Below are positions 24,072 through 31,213 of a stretch of 34,466 nt of DNA, in pieces; the stretch's first letter is position 1; every line of letters starts with the position of its first letter. The position numbers and the translations under genes are program-made. The stretch comes from an uncultured Verrucomicrobiota bacterium (GTDB lineage: Bacteria > Verrucomicrobiota > Verrucomicrobiia > Verrucomicrobiales > Verrucomicrobiaceae): assembly GCA_903854655.1 (NCBI GenBank), contig CAINXC010000526.1:1-34466 (forward strand), given 5' to 3'. A model generated the notes under the pieces. That model was not told the DNA's origin, searched no databases, and worked only from the letters and a program-made list of their open reading frames with translations.

Positions 24072-24824
24072 ATGAACATCTCCTCACGGCCCGCCTCGAA
24101 GCAGGTGCAACTGATGGCCACCTGCCTGTGTGATGCGTTTTACGACGGTGTCGCCAAGGCCACGGTGGAAGTGCTGGAGCACCTGGGCTGCGAGGTCGAG
24201 TTCCCGGAGGACCAGACCTGCTGCGGCCAGCCCGCCTTCAACGCCGGCGACTGGCCGGCTTCGCGCCAGGTGGTGCGCCATGCCTGCCAGGTCTTCGCCG
24301 GGGACAAGCCGGTGATCATTCCCTCCGGTTCCTGCGCGGCCATGATGTTTCACGGCGCCGGGCTCGCCTTTGAGAAGGAGGCGGATCTGGGTGCCGTGGA
24401 GGCGATGGGCGGGCGCACCTGGGAGCTGGCGGATTTCATCGTCAACGGCCTGGGCGTCACTCGCTGGCCCGGCTCCTACCCGCACCGCGTGGCCTTTCAC
24501 ACCTCCTGCCACTCGCGCGGCACGCACAGCGGCGCCGCCGCGCTCACCCTGCTGCGCTCGATCGCCGGGTGCGAGGTGCTGGAGTTTGGCGATGCCGAGC
24601 AGTGCTGCGGCTTTGGCGGCGCGTTTTCCGTGACCTTCCCGAACATCTCCGCCGAAATGGGCCGCCTGAAGCTGGAGCACGTGATGGAGCCGAAGCCCGA
24701 ATTCCTGGTGAGCGCCGACATGGGCTGCCTGCTGCACCTGGGCGGCCTGGTGAGCCGGGGCGAGAAGCCTATCCAGTGCCTGCACCTGGTGGAGGTGCTG
24801 CGCGCCGCGCTGGGCACGGCGTAG
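24072..24824 (+). CDS. lutA: LutA/YkgE-like CCG-domain Fe-S protein
   Basis: 250 residues with two cysteine-rich CCG repeats: TCCGQP (~53) with a preceding Cys and a later SGSCAAM (~88), and SCHSRGTH (~142), QCCGFGG (~178) with a later DMGC (~217). This is the layout of LutA, part of the LutABC lactate oxidase, and of the related GlcF/HdrB cluster-binding subunits. All cysteines of both repeats look intact. LutB and LutC are not in the window. Its place after an SDR fits a deoxysugar route, where fucose or rhamnose breakdown yields lactate or lactaldehyde, but that link is inference. Confidence 0.85.
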   Translation: MNISSRPASKQVQLMATCLCDAFYDGVAKATVEVLEHLGCEVEFPEDQTCCGQPAFNAGDWPASRQVVRHACQVFAGDKPVIIPSGSCAAMMFHGAGLAFEKEADLGAVEAMGGRTWELADFIVNGLGVTRWPGSYPHRVAFHTSCHSRGTHSGAAALTLLRSIAGCEVLEFGDAEQCCGFGGAFSVTFPNISAEMGRLKLEHVMEPKPEFLVSADMGCLLHLGGLVSRGEKPIQCLHLVEVLRAALGTA

Positions 24825-24897
24825 GCCAGCTTCCGCTCGTCACAGGCAGCTTTTGAACCTTCACGCGCGGAAGCGGGCACGACATGCTCCACCCCGG

Positions 24898-24911
24898 CCG
24901 ACTGAAGTCGG
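24898..24911. repeat. Short palindrome, 6-bp arms
   Basis: CCGACT-GA-AGTCGG forms a compact hairpin 74 bases after the LutA-like stop. It may be a member of a dispersed palindrome set together with 10203-10223 and 25005-25018. Confidence 0.45.
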
Positions 24912-25004
24912 TACACCAGCCGCGACCTTGAAACGAAAAGGGGGATAGAGGCCAGGAGCTTCGAAGATCTGTCCTGTCGTGAATGATGCACAGCGGCCGG
25001 TGTA

Positions 25005-25018
25005 CAGCGTTTACGCTG
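25005..25018. repeat. Short palindrome sharing AGCGTTTACGC with 10257-10267
   Basis: CAGCGT-TT-ACGCTG is a perfect 6-bp hairpin. Its inner 11 bases recur exactly at 10257-10267, also next to a palindrome in intergenic DNA. Confidence 0.5.
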
Positions 25019-25159
25019 CCGGGGTGGCGTTTGCTTGTGGCCCCTCGCAACCGCAAATGATCGGCAAAGCGGCTCAAGGGCAGAGGCTGGAAAGCCGCCA
25101 ATCATGCACTGGGAACCGCGAACCGCGAATTACGGCCCGCAATTGGGGCTGCACTGCGC

Positions 25160-25185
25160 GCTCGTTGTGCCCGCTTCGGCGCGGC
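25160..25185 (+). repeat. Dispersed 26-base element, copy B
   Basis: This matches 12871-12896 in the same orientation (23 of 26). It lies just past the 3' end of the minus-strand gene that stops at 25213. Confidence 0.55.
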
Positions 25186-25212
25186 ACGGGGTATGGACCA
25201 GACGGTGAAACC

Positions 25213-25812
25213 TTACTGCCCCAGCTTCTGAATGTTCCCTGCGGAGCCGTTCTGCTGCATGAGGGGCTCGGCGAGATCAAGCGGCGCGCCCTGATTGTAG
25301 GTCGGCGAGAGGTTGACGGGGGTCACACCGTGCGAATTGCGGGCGCGGGCTTCATCGGCGTAGCCGCCGCGGAAGTGCTGGCTCAGCAGCATCTCGCCCA
25401 GGCGGGCGGGCGGGGGAGTGGGGTGCTCCTGATCTTCAAAGCCAAGCTGAGGGACGATGAACATCGACTCGCGGTCTGCCATCGCCAGTGCCGGGGAGGG
25501 GGTGACAACTGCCGCAGGCTTGGCGGACTGGACTGCGACGGTTGCCTTGGTGGCGCCCTCGTGGGGCATCCACCACACCACGCCGCCCAGGGCCACCACG
25601 GCGGTGGCGGCCGCCAGACCCATGTTGGGGCTGCTGCGGCCTTCCAGGTAGGCGCTGATGCGCTCCCACAGCAGGCTCAGGGCCGACTGGCGGAGCACGT
25701 CCGCACGCTGGCGCTCGTGCAGTTGCGCCATAAAGTCTTCCATAAAACCTTCAGGAGGCAGCTCGTGCCTCTTCAACCGGATCAAGCGCTGGATGTCTTC
25801 AGGATCTGTCAT
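25213..25812 (-). CDS. Single-pass membrane protein, candidate anti-sigma factor
   Basis: 199 residues in the orientation and position of an anti-sigma factor, 58 bases after the ECF sigma gene. The cytoplasmic part (~1-62) is helical and charged (QRLIRLKRHELPPEGFMEDFMAQLHERQ). One membrane helix follows (~64-82), then a ~115-residue extracytoplasmic region rich in Pro/Gln/Ala. The zinc-anti-sigma motif (His-x3-Cys-x2-Cys) is absent and the protein contains no cysteine, so it is either a non-zinc anti-sigma or an unrelated sigma-dependent membrane protein. The 'LPPEGFMEDFMAQLHERQR' region is the likely sigma-binding helix. Name based mainly on context. Confidence 0.72.
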   Translation of the reverse strand: MTDPEDIQRLIRLKRHELPPEGFMEDFMAQLHERQRADVLRQSALSLLWERISAYLEGRSSPNMGLAAATAVVALGGVVWWMPHEGATKATVAVQSAKPAAVVTPSPALAMADRESMFIVPQLGFEDQEHPTPPPARLGEMLLSQHFRGGYADEARARNSHGVTPVNLSPTYNQGAPLDLAEPLMQQNGSAGNIQKLGQ

Positions 25813-25870
25813 GATGCTAGGGAGGTGAGTTTACCAAGCATGGGCCGGACCAATCGAATGGCCAACCCTG

Positions 25871-26467
25871 TTACTTAACGAAATCATCAAGGAAGTTTTG
25901 GAGCTGGCGGTGAGCGTAAAAGAGGCGGGAACGAACCGTTCCTTCAGAGACTCCAAGGATTTTACTAATTTCTGAATGTTGCAAGCCTTGAATATCATAA
26001 AGCGTCACCACGGTTCGGTGGTCTTCGGACAGCTTCATCATGGCCTCGTTCAATCTTTTTTGCAGCTCGTGCAGGTTCACGTCCTTGAGCGGGCTCGGGC
26101 CGGTGGTGAGCTTGATAAAGTCGGGGTCGTTCTGGATGCCGCTGTCCACGTCATCCATGCTGAGCTTGACGTGACGACCGCGCTTCTTGAGGAAATTCAG
26201 CGTCATGTTCACCGAGATCGAGTAGATCCAGGTGTAGAACGAGGACTTGCCCATGAAGCGCTTGATCGAGCGGTAGGCCTTGGCGAAGACATCCTGCAGC
26301 AGGTCCGCCGTGTCCTCGCGGTTGCCGGTCATGTTGTAGATGAGGCCGTAGAGCTTGGGCGTGTACTTCCGCACCAGGCTGTCGAAGGCCCGTGTGTCGC
26401 CGTTTTGGGAGCGCTCCACGAGTTCGCGGTCTTCGTCAGCACTGCTGTTTTGCACTATGTCGTTCAT
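25871..26467 (-). CDS. ECF-type RNA polymerase sigma factor
   Basis: 198 residues. Region 2 lies at ~20-90, with DLLQDVFAKAYRSI as the core-binding helix 2.2 and 'SSFYTWIYSISVNMTLNFLKK' as the -10 recognition helix. Region 4 is at ~135-195, with SEISKILGVSEGTVRSRLF as the helix-turn-helix reading the -35. Between them is a ~35-residue acidic linker. It is a cytoplasmic transcription factor of the extracytoplasmic-function group. ATG 26465-26467 gives a normal N-terminus; a longer frame adds 20 residues of little likeness. The downstream membrane protein is its probable regulator. FolB ends 99 bases upstream on the same strand. The signal it responds to is unknown. Confidence 0.93.
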   Translation of the reverse strand: MNDIVQNSSADEDRELVERSQNGDTRAFDSLVRKYTPKLYGLIYNMTGNREDTADLLQDVFAKAYRSIKRFMGKSSFYTWIYSISVNMTLNFLKKRGRHVKLSMDDVDSGIQNDPDFIKLTTGPSPLKDVNLHELQKRLNEAMMKLSEDHRTVVTLYDIQGLQHSEISKILGVSEGTVRSRLFYAHRQLQNFLDDFVK

Positions 26468-26566
26468 CCGCCGGGCCTTGGGTGCGCTGGTTGGAGCGCT
26501 CGATTCATCACCTGCGCAGAAAAACACCTGCCATGGGTCTCCACAAGCTTTTCTTCCATTACATCG

Positions 26567-26923
26567 TCAATACGACAGGCTGCTGCGCTCGATCCGCACC
26601 GCCACGGCGTCCGTGCCGGGCAGAATGCGCTTGCGCAAGGTGACTGAAACCGAGGCGGCGGCGAATTGTTCCAGGATCAGCGCCGCTATTTCCGCCGCCA
26701 GGGTTTCGATCAACTGCCGGGGCCGGGCCGCCGCCAGGGCCTTCACCGCCAGGGCCGCCACCTGGTAGTCGATCGTGCTGCTGATCTGGTCGTCCATCTC
26801 CTCAAATCGCAGGCGCGGGCGCATGATGAGGTCTGCGCTCAGCACCTGCCAGGCCGCCCGCTCATCCTCCGGCACGCCGATGCGCACCGGCAGATCCAGA
26901 CCTTGAATGAGAATCTCGTCCAT
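26567..26923 (-). CDS. folB: Dihydroneopterin aldolase
   Basis: 118 residues, the normal size (E. coli FolB 122). The enzyme converts 7,8-dihydroneopterin to 6-hydroxymethyl-dihydropterin plus glycolaldehyde in folate synthesis. Family features include the opening 'DEILIQGLDLPVRIGVPEDER' (usually 'I.gl...g.iGv...Er'), Tyr54 with a preceding Asp in 'STIDYQ' and a helix with 'LIETLAAEIA' carrying the Glu that binds pterin. The C-terminal strand 'VTLRKR' supplies the catalytic Lys. The start is ATG 26921-26923, which overlaps the end of a 31-base inverted repeat arm by two bases; a longer frame only translates that repeat. Other folate genes are not nearby. Confidence 0.88.
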   Translation of the reverse strand: MDEILIQGLDLPVRIGVPEDERAAWQVLSADLIMRPRLRFEEMDDQISSTIDYQVAALAVKALAAARPRQLIETLAAEIAALILEQFAAASVSVTLRKRILPGTDAVAVRIERSSLSY

Positions 26924-27044
26924 TTCGGATTGCGGATTTCGGATTGCGGATTGGAAAGCCATGCGTTGGGAAAAAGATCAGTCAGGGGGACGGAGGCCGG
27001 AGCTTAGATCCGAAATCCACAATCCGAAATCCGCAATCCGAAAT
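26922..27044. repeat. Inverted repeat of GGATTGCGGATTTC units, 31-base arms
   Basis: The left arm (26922-26952) and right arm (27014-27044) are inverted copies matching at 30 of 31 positions, with 61 bases between them. Each arm is built from repeated ATTTCGGATTGCGG-type units. The structure fills the whole space between the L,D-transpeptidase stop (27050) and the FolB start codon (26921-26923). It could fold as a long hairpin in RNA. Such CGGATT-type repeats are common in PVC intergenic DNA, to my recollection. Confidence 0.8.
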
Positions 27045-27049
27045 GGGGC

Positions 27050-28207
27050 TCACTCCACGATCTGCACCTCGTCGCCCACGCCCACGATTTTGAACCAAGC
27101 CCGCGCTTTTTCTTCGGGCAGACGGATGCAGCCATGGGATTCGGGGTGGCCGGTGACGTAGCCGGCGTGCAGGCCGATGGCACCGCAGTTGAGCCGCATG
27201 AACCACGGCATGGAGGCCTTGTACAGGGTGGAGGTCCACTCGCGGTGCTTGTCGGTGACCACATAGCGACCGGGGGGCGTGCCGTAGCCTTCGCGACCGG
27301 TGGAGATGATGGTGGTGTCGATGACGATGCCGTTCTTTTCGATCCAGGCGCGCTGCTTGTGCAGATCCACGGTCACCAGCAGGTCGGGCTCGGAATCGGC
27401 AGGGCGGCCGAGCAGCACCCGCATCAGGAACAGGTACTGCTGCTCAGCGGCGAAATCGAGCGCGTAGCGGCTGTAGCGGTGGGTGCTCACATCGGGGTCC
27501 GCCTTGTGCTGCATGAGGGTGACGGCGTTTTCGACGTCGCCGCGCGCCGCGCAGGCCATCAGCGCGGTCACGCCCCGGTCCGCCCGCAGGTGGTGGCGCA
27601 GATCGTCGATGAGCACGGTCGCCACCAGGGAATCCTGGACGGGGGGATCGAACTTGGTGTTGGCATCCGCCCCGGCATCCAGCAGCGCCGCCATCACGCC
27701 GCGGTTGCGCTTCAGGGCGGCCAGCGCCACGGGCTTCTGGCCTTCGCCGCCTCGTCGCGAATAATCAGCGCCGTGTTCGAGCAGCGCCTTCACCAGCTTC
27801 TCATTGCTGGCCCACACGGCGGCGCACAGCGCGGTGTCGCCATCGGGTGCCGGTTCGTTGACGGAGTAGCCTGCGGCCAGCGCTGCCTGAAGCAGCTTTT
27901 CATCGCCGGCGATCACGGCCTGATAGACCATCGGCAGCAGCACAGGCTCGGGCAGCTCCTCGGCCAGCAGACGCTCCTCCAGCGAGCCGGTCAAAGGCAG
28001 GCCGCCCGGCTCCGGCAGCGGGGTCATGATGGGTGGCGTGGAAGGGCTGCCAGCCGGCCCCAGCTTCACCGCCATCGGCGAGGCTGGCAGCGCCTTCTGC
28101 ACCACATCATGCTCCTCCGCTTGCGCCAGGGGAGCGATCAGGACGAATCCCAGCAGCCCGGCAAGGGCGGCGAGCGTTTTCAGCGAAGGGGAGGCGACGG
28201 CAGACAC
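27050..28207 (-). CDS. Exported ankyrin-repeat / L,D-transpeptidase (YkuD) fusion
   Basis: 385 residues. A signal peptide covers ~1-30 (ending Ala-Gln-Ala-Glu). After a Pro-rich linker, ankyrin-type repeats run ~90-265 ('DGDTALCAAVWASNEKLVKALLEHGAD', 'KPVALAALKRNRGVMAALLDAGAD', 'GVTALMACAARGDVENAVTLM'). The YkuD domain runs ~275-384, with GYGTPPGRY (~308), His347 and the catalytic SHGCIR (Ser357-Arg362, Cys360). L,D-transpeptidases crosslink peptidoglycan 3-3 or attach proteins to it in the periplasm. The active site is complete. Ankyrin repeats in front of such a domain are unusual and probably bind a partner protein. It lies upstream of FolB on the same strand with the inverted repeat between. 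Confidence 0.9.
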   Translation of the reverse strand: MSAVASPSLKTLAALAGLLGFVLIAPLAQAEEHDVVQKALPASPMAVKLGPAGSPSTPPIMTPLPEPGGLPLTGSLEERLLAEELPEPVLLPMVYQAVIAGDEKLLQAALAAGYSVNEPAPDGDTALCAAVWASNEKLVKALLEHGADYSRRGGEGQKPVALAALKRNRGVMAALLDAGADANTKFDPPVQDSLVATVLIDDLRHHLRADRGVTALMACAARGDVENAVTLMQHKADPDVSTHRYSRYALDFAAEQQYLFLMRVLLGRPADSEPDLLVTVDLHKQRAWIEKNGIVIDTTIISTGREGYGTPPGRYVVTDKHREWTSTLYKASMPWFMRLNCGAIGLHAGYVTGHPESHGCIRLPEEKARAWFKIVGVGDEVQIVE

Positions 28208-28339
28208 AGCAAGGACGCCTAGCCCAAGTGCTCACGCCGTCCAAAGATTAAATTACGAGAAATTCTAGTTTGGCTACTGGCTATTTGAAATGCGCGCGAT
28301 TGAACAGGTAACGCCTGACAATCAACTTGCATTCATCTG

Positions 28340-28894
28340 CTACTTCGCTGCGAGTGCGGCCTTGATGGCGTTCATCACCGGCGCTGAATCGGGCTTCACG
28401 CCGGGCTCAAAGCGCTTCAGGATCTTGCCGTCGCGACCGACCAGGAACTTGCCGAAATTCCACTTCACATCGCCGGGGAAGGGCGAGGTGGGGCCGGTGA
28501 GCAGGACGTACAGCGGGTGCTTTTCCGGACCCTTGACCTTGATCTTCTCATACAGGGGGAAGCTTACGTCGTACTTGCTGGAGCAGAAGGTCTTGATTTC
28601 GTCCGGCGTGCCGGGCTCCTGGCCGCCGAAGTCGTTGCAGGGGAAGCCCACGACAGCGAGGCCGTCCTTCTCGAACTCCTTGTGCAGCGCCTCCAGCGGC
28701 TTGTACTGGGGCGTGTTGCCGCACTTGGAGGCGACGTTGACGATGAGCAGCACCTTGCCCTCGTAGGGCTTCAGGGAGGTGGCTTTGCCGTCGATGTCCT
28801 TGAGCGGCACATCGTAAATGGAGGCGGGGGTTTCAGCGGCCAGGGGCATGGCGGCGGCCAGCAGGAGCGAAAGCGAGGCGAGAAGGCGTTTCAT
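28340..28894 (-). CDS. Exported glutathione peroxidase-family protein
   Basis: 184 residues, of which ~20 form a signal peptide (ending Pro-Leu-Ala-Ala-Glu). The fold is GPx: VNVASKCGNTPQY holds the peroxidatic Cys58; GFPCNDFGGQEPG (~83-95) and KWNFGKF (Trp145, Asn146) supply the rest of the tetrad. The residue that is Gln in the classical 'CNQF' motif is Asp88 here, a change also seen in other bacterial members as far as I recall. Cys104 could be the resolving cysteine, which would make the enzyme thioredoxin-dependent. It probably removes peroxides in the periplasm. The gap to the transpeptidase downstream is 132 bases. Confidence 0.92.
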   Translation of the reverse strand: MKRLLASLSLLLAAAMPLAAETPASIYDVPLKDIDGKATSLKPYEGKVLLIVNVASKCGNTPQYKPLEALHKEFEKDGLAVVGFPCNDFGGQEPGTPDEIKTFCSSKYDVSFPLYEKIKVKGPEKHPLYVLLTGPTSPFPGDVKWNFGKFLVGRDGKILKRFEPGVKPDSAPVMNAIKAALAAK

Positions 28895-28966
28895 AGGGTG
28901 AGGCTTGTGTTACGGAGCAGGGCGCTCCGGGCTTGCAAGGAAAACGCGCGGCTGCGGGGCAGGGGA

Positions 28967-30217
28967 TCACAGGCCGTCCGGCTTGAACTCATAGATGCGC
29001 GCCTTCACCACGCCGGGCTGCTTGGTGGTGGCCAGGCGCCCGCCGGCGTCGCGCGAAATCGTCAGCCCGTACCATTCGGCCTTGAGTTTTTCGCCGTTGC
29101 GCGTGAGCACCAGGCGCGAGGGCTTGGGCTTGCTGGCGATGATGTCGCCCTGCAGCAGGGCGCCGAAGTCATAAAAGGTGAGCACGTCCTTGCTGTCGTT
29201 GGGGCGCTCGAGGACATAGGTGGACACCCCTTTGGCACCAGGGACGATCTGCACCATCACGGGCACGCGCAGTTCCTTGCCCTTGCGGTTGCGCTCGATG
29301 AACTCGGCGGGCGAGCTCAGGCCGTGGAACTGGATGGAGAAGCGCTTCTCCTTGTCCGTGCTCGACCACAGGCCGTCCATGTCCTGCCAGGGGATCTTCG
29401 GCTGGTGGAAGGTCTTCGCCACATCGTTCCACTTCACCAGGGTGTTGATCGGCGGCTCCAGGTCGTCCACCACCGCGCCGCCGCTGTTCTCGATGAAGGC
29501 GCGGATGTTTTGGAACACATTCAGCCACAGGGTCTGCGACTGCCCGGCCAGCGCCTTCTCCTCCTGGGGGGTGCCGGCCTCCGCCGCCCGCATCGCCGCA
29601 CGGCAGTAGAGCACGCAGCCCTCCAGGGGCAGCGCTGTCTCCACGCCCAGCTCGCGGTTGCCGCTGTACAAATTGTTGCTGAGGCTGGCCTTGCCGCCGT
29701 GGAGGGAGGTCCAGGTGATGTGATCAGCGGTGGATTCGGCCACCAGGAAGGCCGCGTCCCTGCCGCCGCCTTCCACCTTGTAGGTCACATGCACCATGGC
29801 GCCCGCCGGGTTGGGCGAGCTCAGCGCCGCCTGGTCATCCGGTGACACCGGGCCATAATTGGCCAGCGCCGGGTCAAAGAAATCCGCCAAATGCTGGCGC
29901 ACATGGGAGAGCAGCCCGCGGCTGTCCACCACCTTGCCGTTGAAGGCTGGCATCTTGGTCACCACCAGCGCGGTGGACTGCAGCAGCAGCTCGCCGCGCG
30001 AGCGTTCGATTTTCTGGATGCTCCAAGGCCCGGCTTCAGGATCGGCCTGGCGGCTCTGGATCTTGCCCTGCAAGGCCGGATCAGGCCGGAAGCTCACCAG
30101 TGAGGACCAGTCCGAAAGCGTCACCGCCCGGCCGGCGGGCGCGGTGCCGAGGGCTCCTGCGAGCAGGCCACAATGAATCAAGGTACGGACACGACAAGGG
30201 ACGGAGCGATGGATCAT
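28967..30217 (-). CDS. Large exported protein of unknown function
   Basis: 416 residues with a signal-like N-terminus (hydrophobic segment about 14-27, ending Ala-Gly-Arg-Ala). The mature part is mixed alpha/beta. Recognisable local features are 'LFNSGN'-like NLYSGNRELG, 'VLYCRAAMRAAEAG' and a Lys/Arg-rich C-terminal half. I see no catalytic motif and no repeat. I chose ATG 30215-30217 because it precedes the hydrophobic segment; the frame continues 39 residues upstream without one. It is followed by the GPx gene after 72 bases. Function unknown; periplasmic or surface location inferred. Confidence 0.7.
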   Translation of the reverse strand: MIHRSVPCRVRTLIHCGLLAGALGTAPAGRAVTLSDWSSLVSFRPDPALQGKIQSRQADPEAGPWSIQKIERSRGELLLQSTALVVTKMPAFNGKVVDSRGLLSHVRQHLADFFDPALANYGPVSPDDQAALSSPNPAGAMVHVTYKVEGGGRDAAFLVAESTADHITWTSLHGGKASLSNNLYSGNRELGVETALPLEGCVLYCRAAMRAAEAGTPQEEKALAGQSQTLWLNVFQNIRAFIENSGGAVVDDLEPPINTLVKWNDVAKTFHQPKIPWQDMDGLWSSTDKEKRFSIQFHGLSSPAEFIERNRKGKELRVPVMVQIVPGAKGVSTYVLERPNDSKDVLTFYDFGALLQGDIIASKPKPSRLVLTRNGEKLKAEWYGLTISRDAGGRLATTKQPGVVKARIYEFKPDGL

Positions 30218-30397
30218 GAGCGGAGCGAATCGGGGGACCAGGTGCGATGGGAGCTCGCGAACAGGTTCGTTTGCGGAGCGACAGGTGCGCCTCTTGGCGA
30301 GAAAATCAACTTTGAATCGAAGAAGTGAGGACACGGCGGGCCGCGCCTGGGAAAAAGGCTGGCAGGAACCCGGCCCCTGGGTTTATCACTGCGCCCT

Positions 30398-31213
30398 ATG
30401 ATTTTGCGTCTCGCCTTCCTGCTCGCGCTCAGCCTCCCCTCGCTCGCTTTTGCCGAACCCGCCGCGGCCCTCGCCGCTCCTGCTCTCTGGAACGGGTACG
30501 CCCGCGTAGATTTTGTGGTGGGCGGCCGGAAAAGCACCCTCGTCGTGCCCAAGCAGCCCGCGCCCGGCAATCCTTGGATCTGGCGCACCGAGTTCTTCGG
30601 CCATGAACCGCAGGGCGACATCGCCCTGCTCGGCAAGGGCTTTCACGTCGCCTACACGGACATGACCAACCAGTACGGCGGCCCCGTGGCCATGGCGCAC
30701 ATGGCCGTGTTCCACGACCAGGCCGTGAAGGACTACCACCTCGCCGCCAAGGTGGTGCTCGAAGGCTTCAGCCGCGGCGGCCTGTTCGCCTTCAACTTCG
30801 CCGCCCTGCACCCCGACCAGGTCGCCTGCCTGTATGTCGATGCCCCCGTGTGCGACTTCAAGAGCTGGCCCGCCGGCTTCGGCACCGGCAAGGGCAGCCC
30901 CGGCGACTGGGTTCGCTGCAAGGAGGTCTATGGCTTCAAGAGCGACGACGAGGCCCGCGCCTATCAGCTCAATCCCGTGGACAACCTGAAGCCCCTGGCC
31001 GCGCACAAGATCGCCATCCTCAGCATCTGCGGTGACGCCGACAAGGTGGTGCCCCTGGCCGAAAACTCCGGCCTGGTGAAGGAACGCTACGAGGCCCTCG
31101 GCGGTACGATCCAGCTCATCACCAAACCCGGCGGCGACCACCATCCCCACAGCCTCAAGGACCCGCAGCCCATCGTCGATTTCGTGGTCAAGCACGGCCT
31201 CGGCGAGGGTTGA
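30398..31213 (+). CDS. Exported alpha/beta hydrolase (esterase-like)
   Basis: 271 residues. Signal peptide ~1-19 (ending Ala-Phe-Ala-Glu). Mature features: 'NPWIWRTEFFGHEPQGDIALL' (58-78), a hallmark of a secreted esterase group in PVC bacteria that I associate with carbohydrate-ester hydrolysis; nucleophile Ser125 in GFSRGG; Asp in GDADKVVP (~213); His in GGDHHPHS (~247). The triad is complete. The likely substrate is an acylated polysaccharide, but that is inference. It stands alone between a divergent exported gene and the gene-poor region. Confidence 0.85.
   Translation: MILRLAFLLALSLPSLAFAEPAAALAAPALWNGYARVDFVVGGRKSTLVVPKQPAPGNPWIWRTEFFGHEPQGDIALLGKGFHVAYTDMTNQYGGPVAMAHMAVFHDQAVKDYHLAAKVVLEGFSRGGLFAFNFAALHPDQVACLYVDAPVCDFKSWPAGFGTGKGSPGDWVRCKEVYGFKSDDEARAYQLNPVDNLKPLAAHKIAILSICGDADKVVPLAENSGLVKERYEALGGTIQLITKPGGDHHPHSLKDPQPIVDFVVKHGLGEG

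Larger units (their letters stand above)
24825..25212. other. Convergent spacer, 388 bases, with palindromes and repeat copy
   Basis: Between the LutA-like and anti-sigma-like genes I find CCGACT/AGTCGG (24898-24911), CAGCGT/ACGCTG (25005-25018) and a 26-base element at 25160-25185 shared with 12871-12896. Nothing reads as a gene. The palindromes could act as transcript ends for both genes. Confidence 0.55.

Noticed and set aside
26924-26962. Longer folB start
   Set aside because: The extra residues only translate the inverted-repeat arm, and the family normally begins at the chosen Met.
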